A stretch of 64,000 nt of DNA from NCBI GenBank assembly GCA_021613535.1, contig CP075496.1, forward strand, positions 13,578,001-13,642,000, read 5' to 3'. Both the position numbers and the translations under genes were made by a program. Positions 63,515 to 64,000 of this stretch are shown one piece after another; position 1 is the stretch's first letter; each line of letters starts with the position of its first letter. Origin of the DNA: Adineta vaga (Eukaryota > Rotifera). The notes under the pieces were generated by a model. It was not told the DNA's origin. It searched no databases and saw only the letters and a program-made list of their open reading frames with translations.

Positions 63515-64000
63515 TTACAAAAAATGACGTGGAACAATCGTTGATGTTGGTACTTTATTGCACAAAGGTATTGAATGAATCATTGTTAATGCTTGATCTA
63601 TACAAAAATCGCCAAATATATCTTCCGGATTTTGATCTTGAAAATAGATTTGATTGATAATAGCTAATTGAAGTTGATCTTCTAGAAAAAAAGAAAGCTT
63701 TTTTCGTTTTCTTTATTCGAATAAAAACGAAAGAAACTTACTTTTTGCCCAATGAGGAATTTTCTTTTTTCGACGACGAATTGTAGCCAATTGTGTACTA
63801 TTCAATTCATCTTCATGTAAAATTGTCATGTCATAATTAGAAGTTGTTTTGCATACTGAATGTGATCTGTCATCAGGATTAACCTCTTGAATAATGTTTG
63901 ATCTAATTCGTAAATAATTAGATTGAAAAGAAAGTAACAAAACTAAACATAAGACAACTTACCCTTTTATACGTCGAAAGCGATGTATTGAGACTTGTTG
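63515..64000 (-). CDS. INCENP: INCENP, 3' part (partial at the window edge)
   Basis: Three exons are visible (64000-63963, continuing beyond the window; 63902-63742; 63681-63515). INCENP is the scaffold of the chromosomal passenger complex; its C-terminal IN-box binds and activates Aurora B. The segment IPHWAK, then DQLQLAIINQIYFQDQNPED and IFGDF aligns with the animal IN-box pattern IPxWAxxxxLxxAIxxQYxxP...FG. It is followed by CIDQALTMIHSIPLCNKVP and TSTIVPRHFL at the end; the TST may stand for the Aurora-phosphorylated TSS, which is inference. The basic run RRRKKK lies just upstream. The N-terminal part (survivin/borealin-binding) is outside the window. Confidence 0.8.

Noticed and set aside
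1-64000. Mobile elements, CRISPR arrays, tRNA or rRNA genes
   Set aside because: I saw no transposase, reverse transcriptase, terminal repeats, regular spacer arrays or convincing tRNA box A/B pairs by eye. A dedicated scan (tRNAscan, repeat library) would be needed to exclude diverged copies.

Overview
The window is nuclear DNA of a small-genome animal. It is AT-rich. Coding genes carry many short GT-AG introns, mostly 48-65 nt, and several conserved animal proteins are encoded. Intron size, AT content, 3' splice-site-like sequences placed directly before start codons, and an orphan coiled-coil plus propeller-like protein of a type common in bdelloids make a bdelloid rotifer (Rotaria/Adineta type) my best guess. 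This is inference from gene structure and has not been tested by a search.

Layout, left to right. Plus strand: PSMD5 (proteasome assembly) and COPS4 (COP9 signalosome), only 63 nt apart; then an 18-exon tandem-domain tyrosine phosphatase without a visible membrane segment. Minus strand: SPMIP1, a ciliary microtubule inner protein. Plus strand: a short basic orphan protein. Minus strand: a KCNQ potassium channel (12 exons, one of 15 nt in the pore). After about 3.5 kb of non-coding DNA comes an ankyrin-repeat gene (plus), then an 8 kb stretch without recognisable genes, then a large C2H2 zinc-finger gene with an N-terminal NuRD-recruitment-like motif (plus).

Right half. Minus strand: a secreted DUF4139-like protein and a cyclin B. 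Plus strand: an orphan coiled-coil protein, an A20/AN1 zinc-finger protein and a single-pass membrane protein. Minus strand: RICTOR (28 exons, 1,632 aa), EPHX1 (with an apparent 1-nt frameshift), ATP5F1D and UQCRH in tandem. Plus strand: a TMBIM/GRINA-family protein. Minus strand: a WSC plus multi-EGF receptor and the 3' end of INCENP, cut by the window edge.

The genes are mostly unrelated housekeeping and signalling genes. Two short-spaced same-strand runs look operon-like: PSMD5-COPS4, and UQCRH-ATP5F1D-EPHX1-RICTOR. Their internal members start just behind 3' splice-site-like sequences, as expected if spliced-leader trans-splicing (known in bdelloids) resolves a shared transcript. I assembled gene models by hand from splice sites. 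Summed exon lengths are multiples of three for every complete gene except EPHX1, where the missing base coincides with a homology break.
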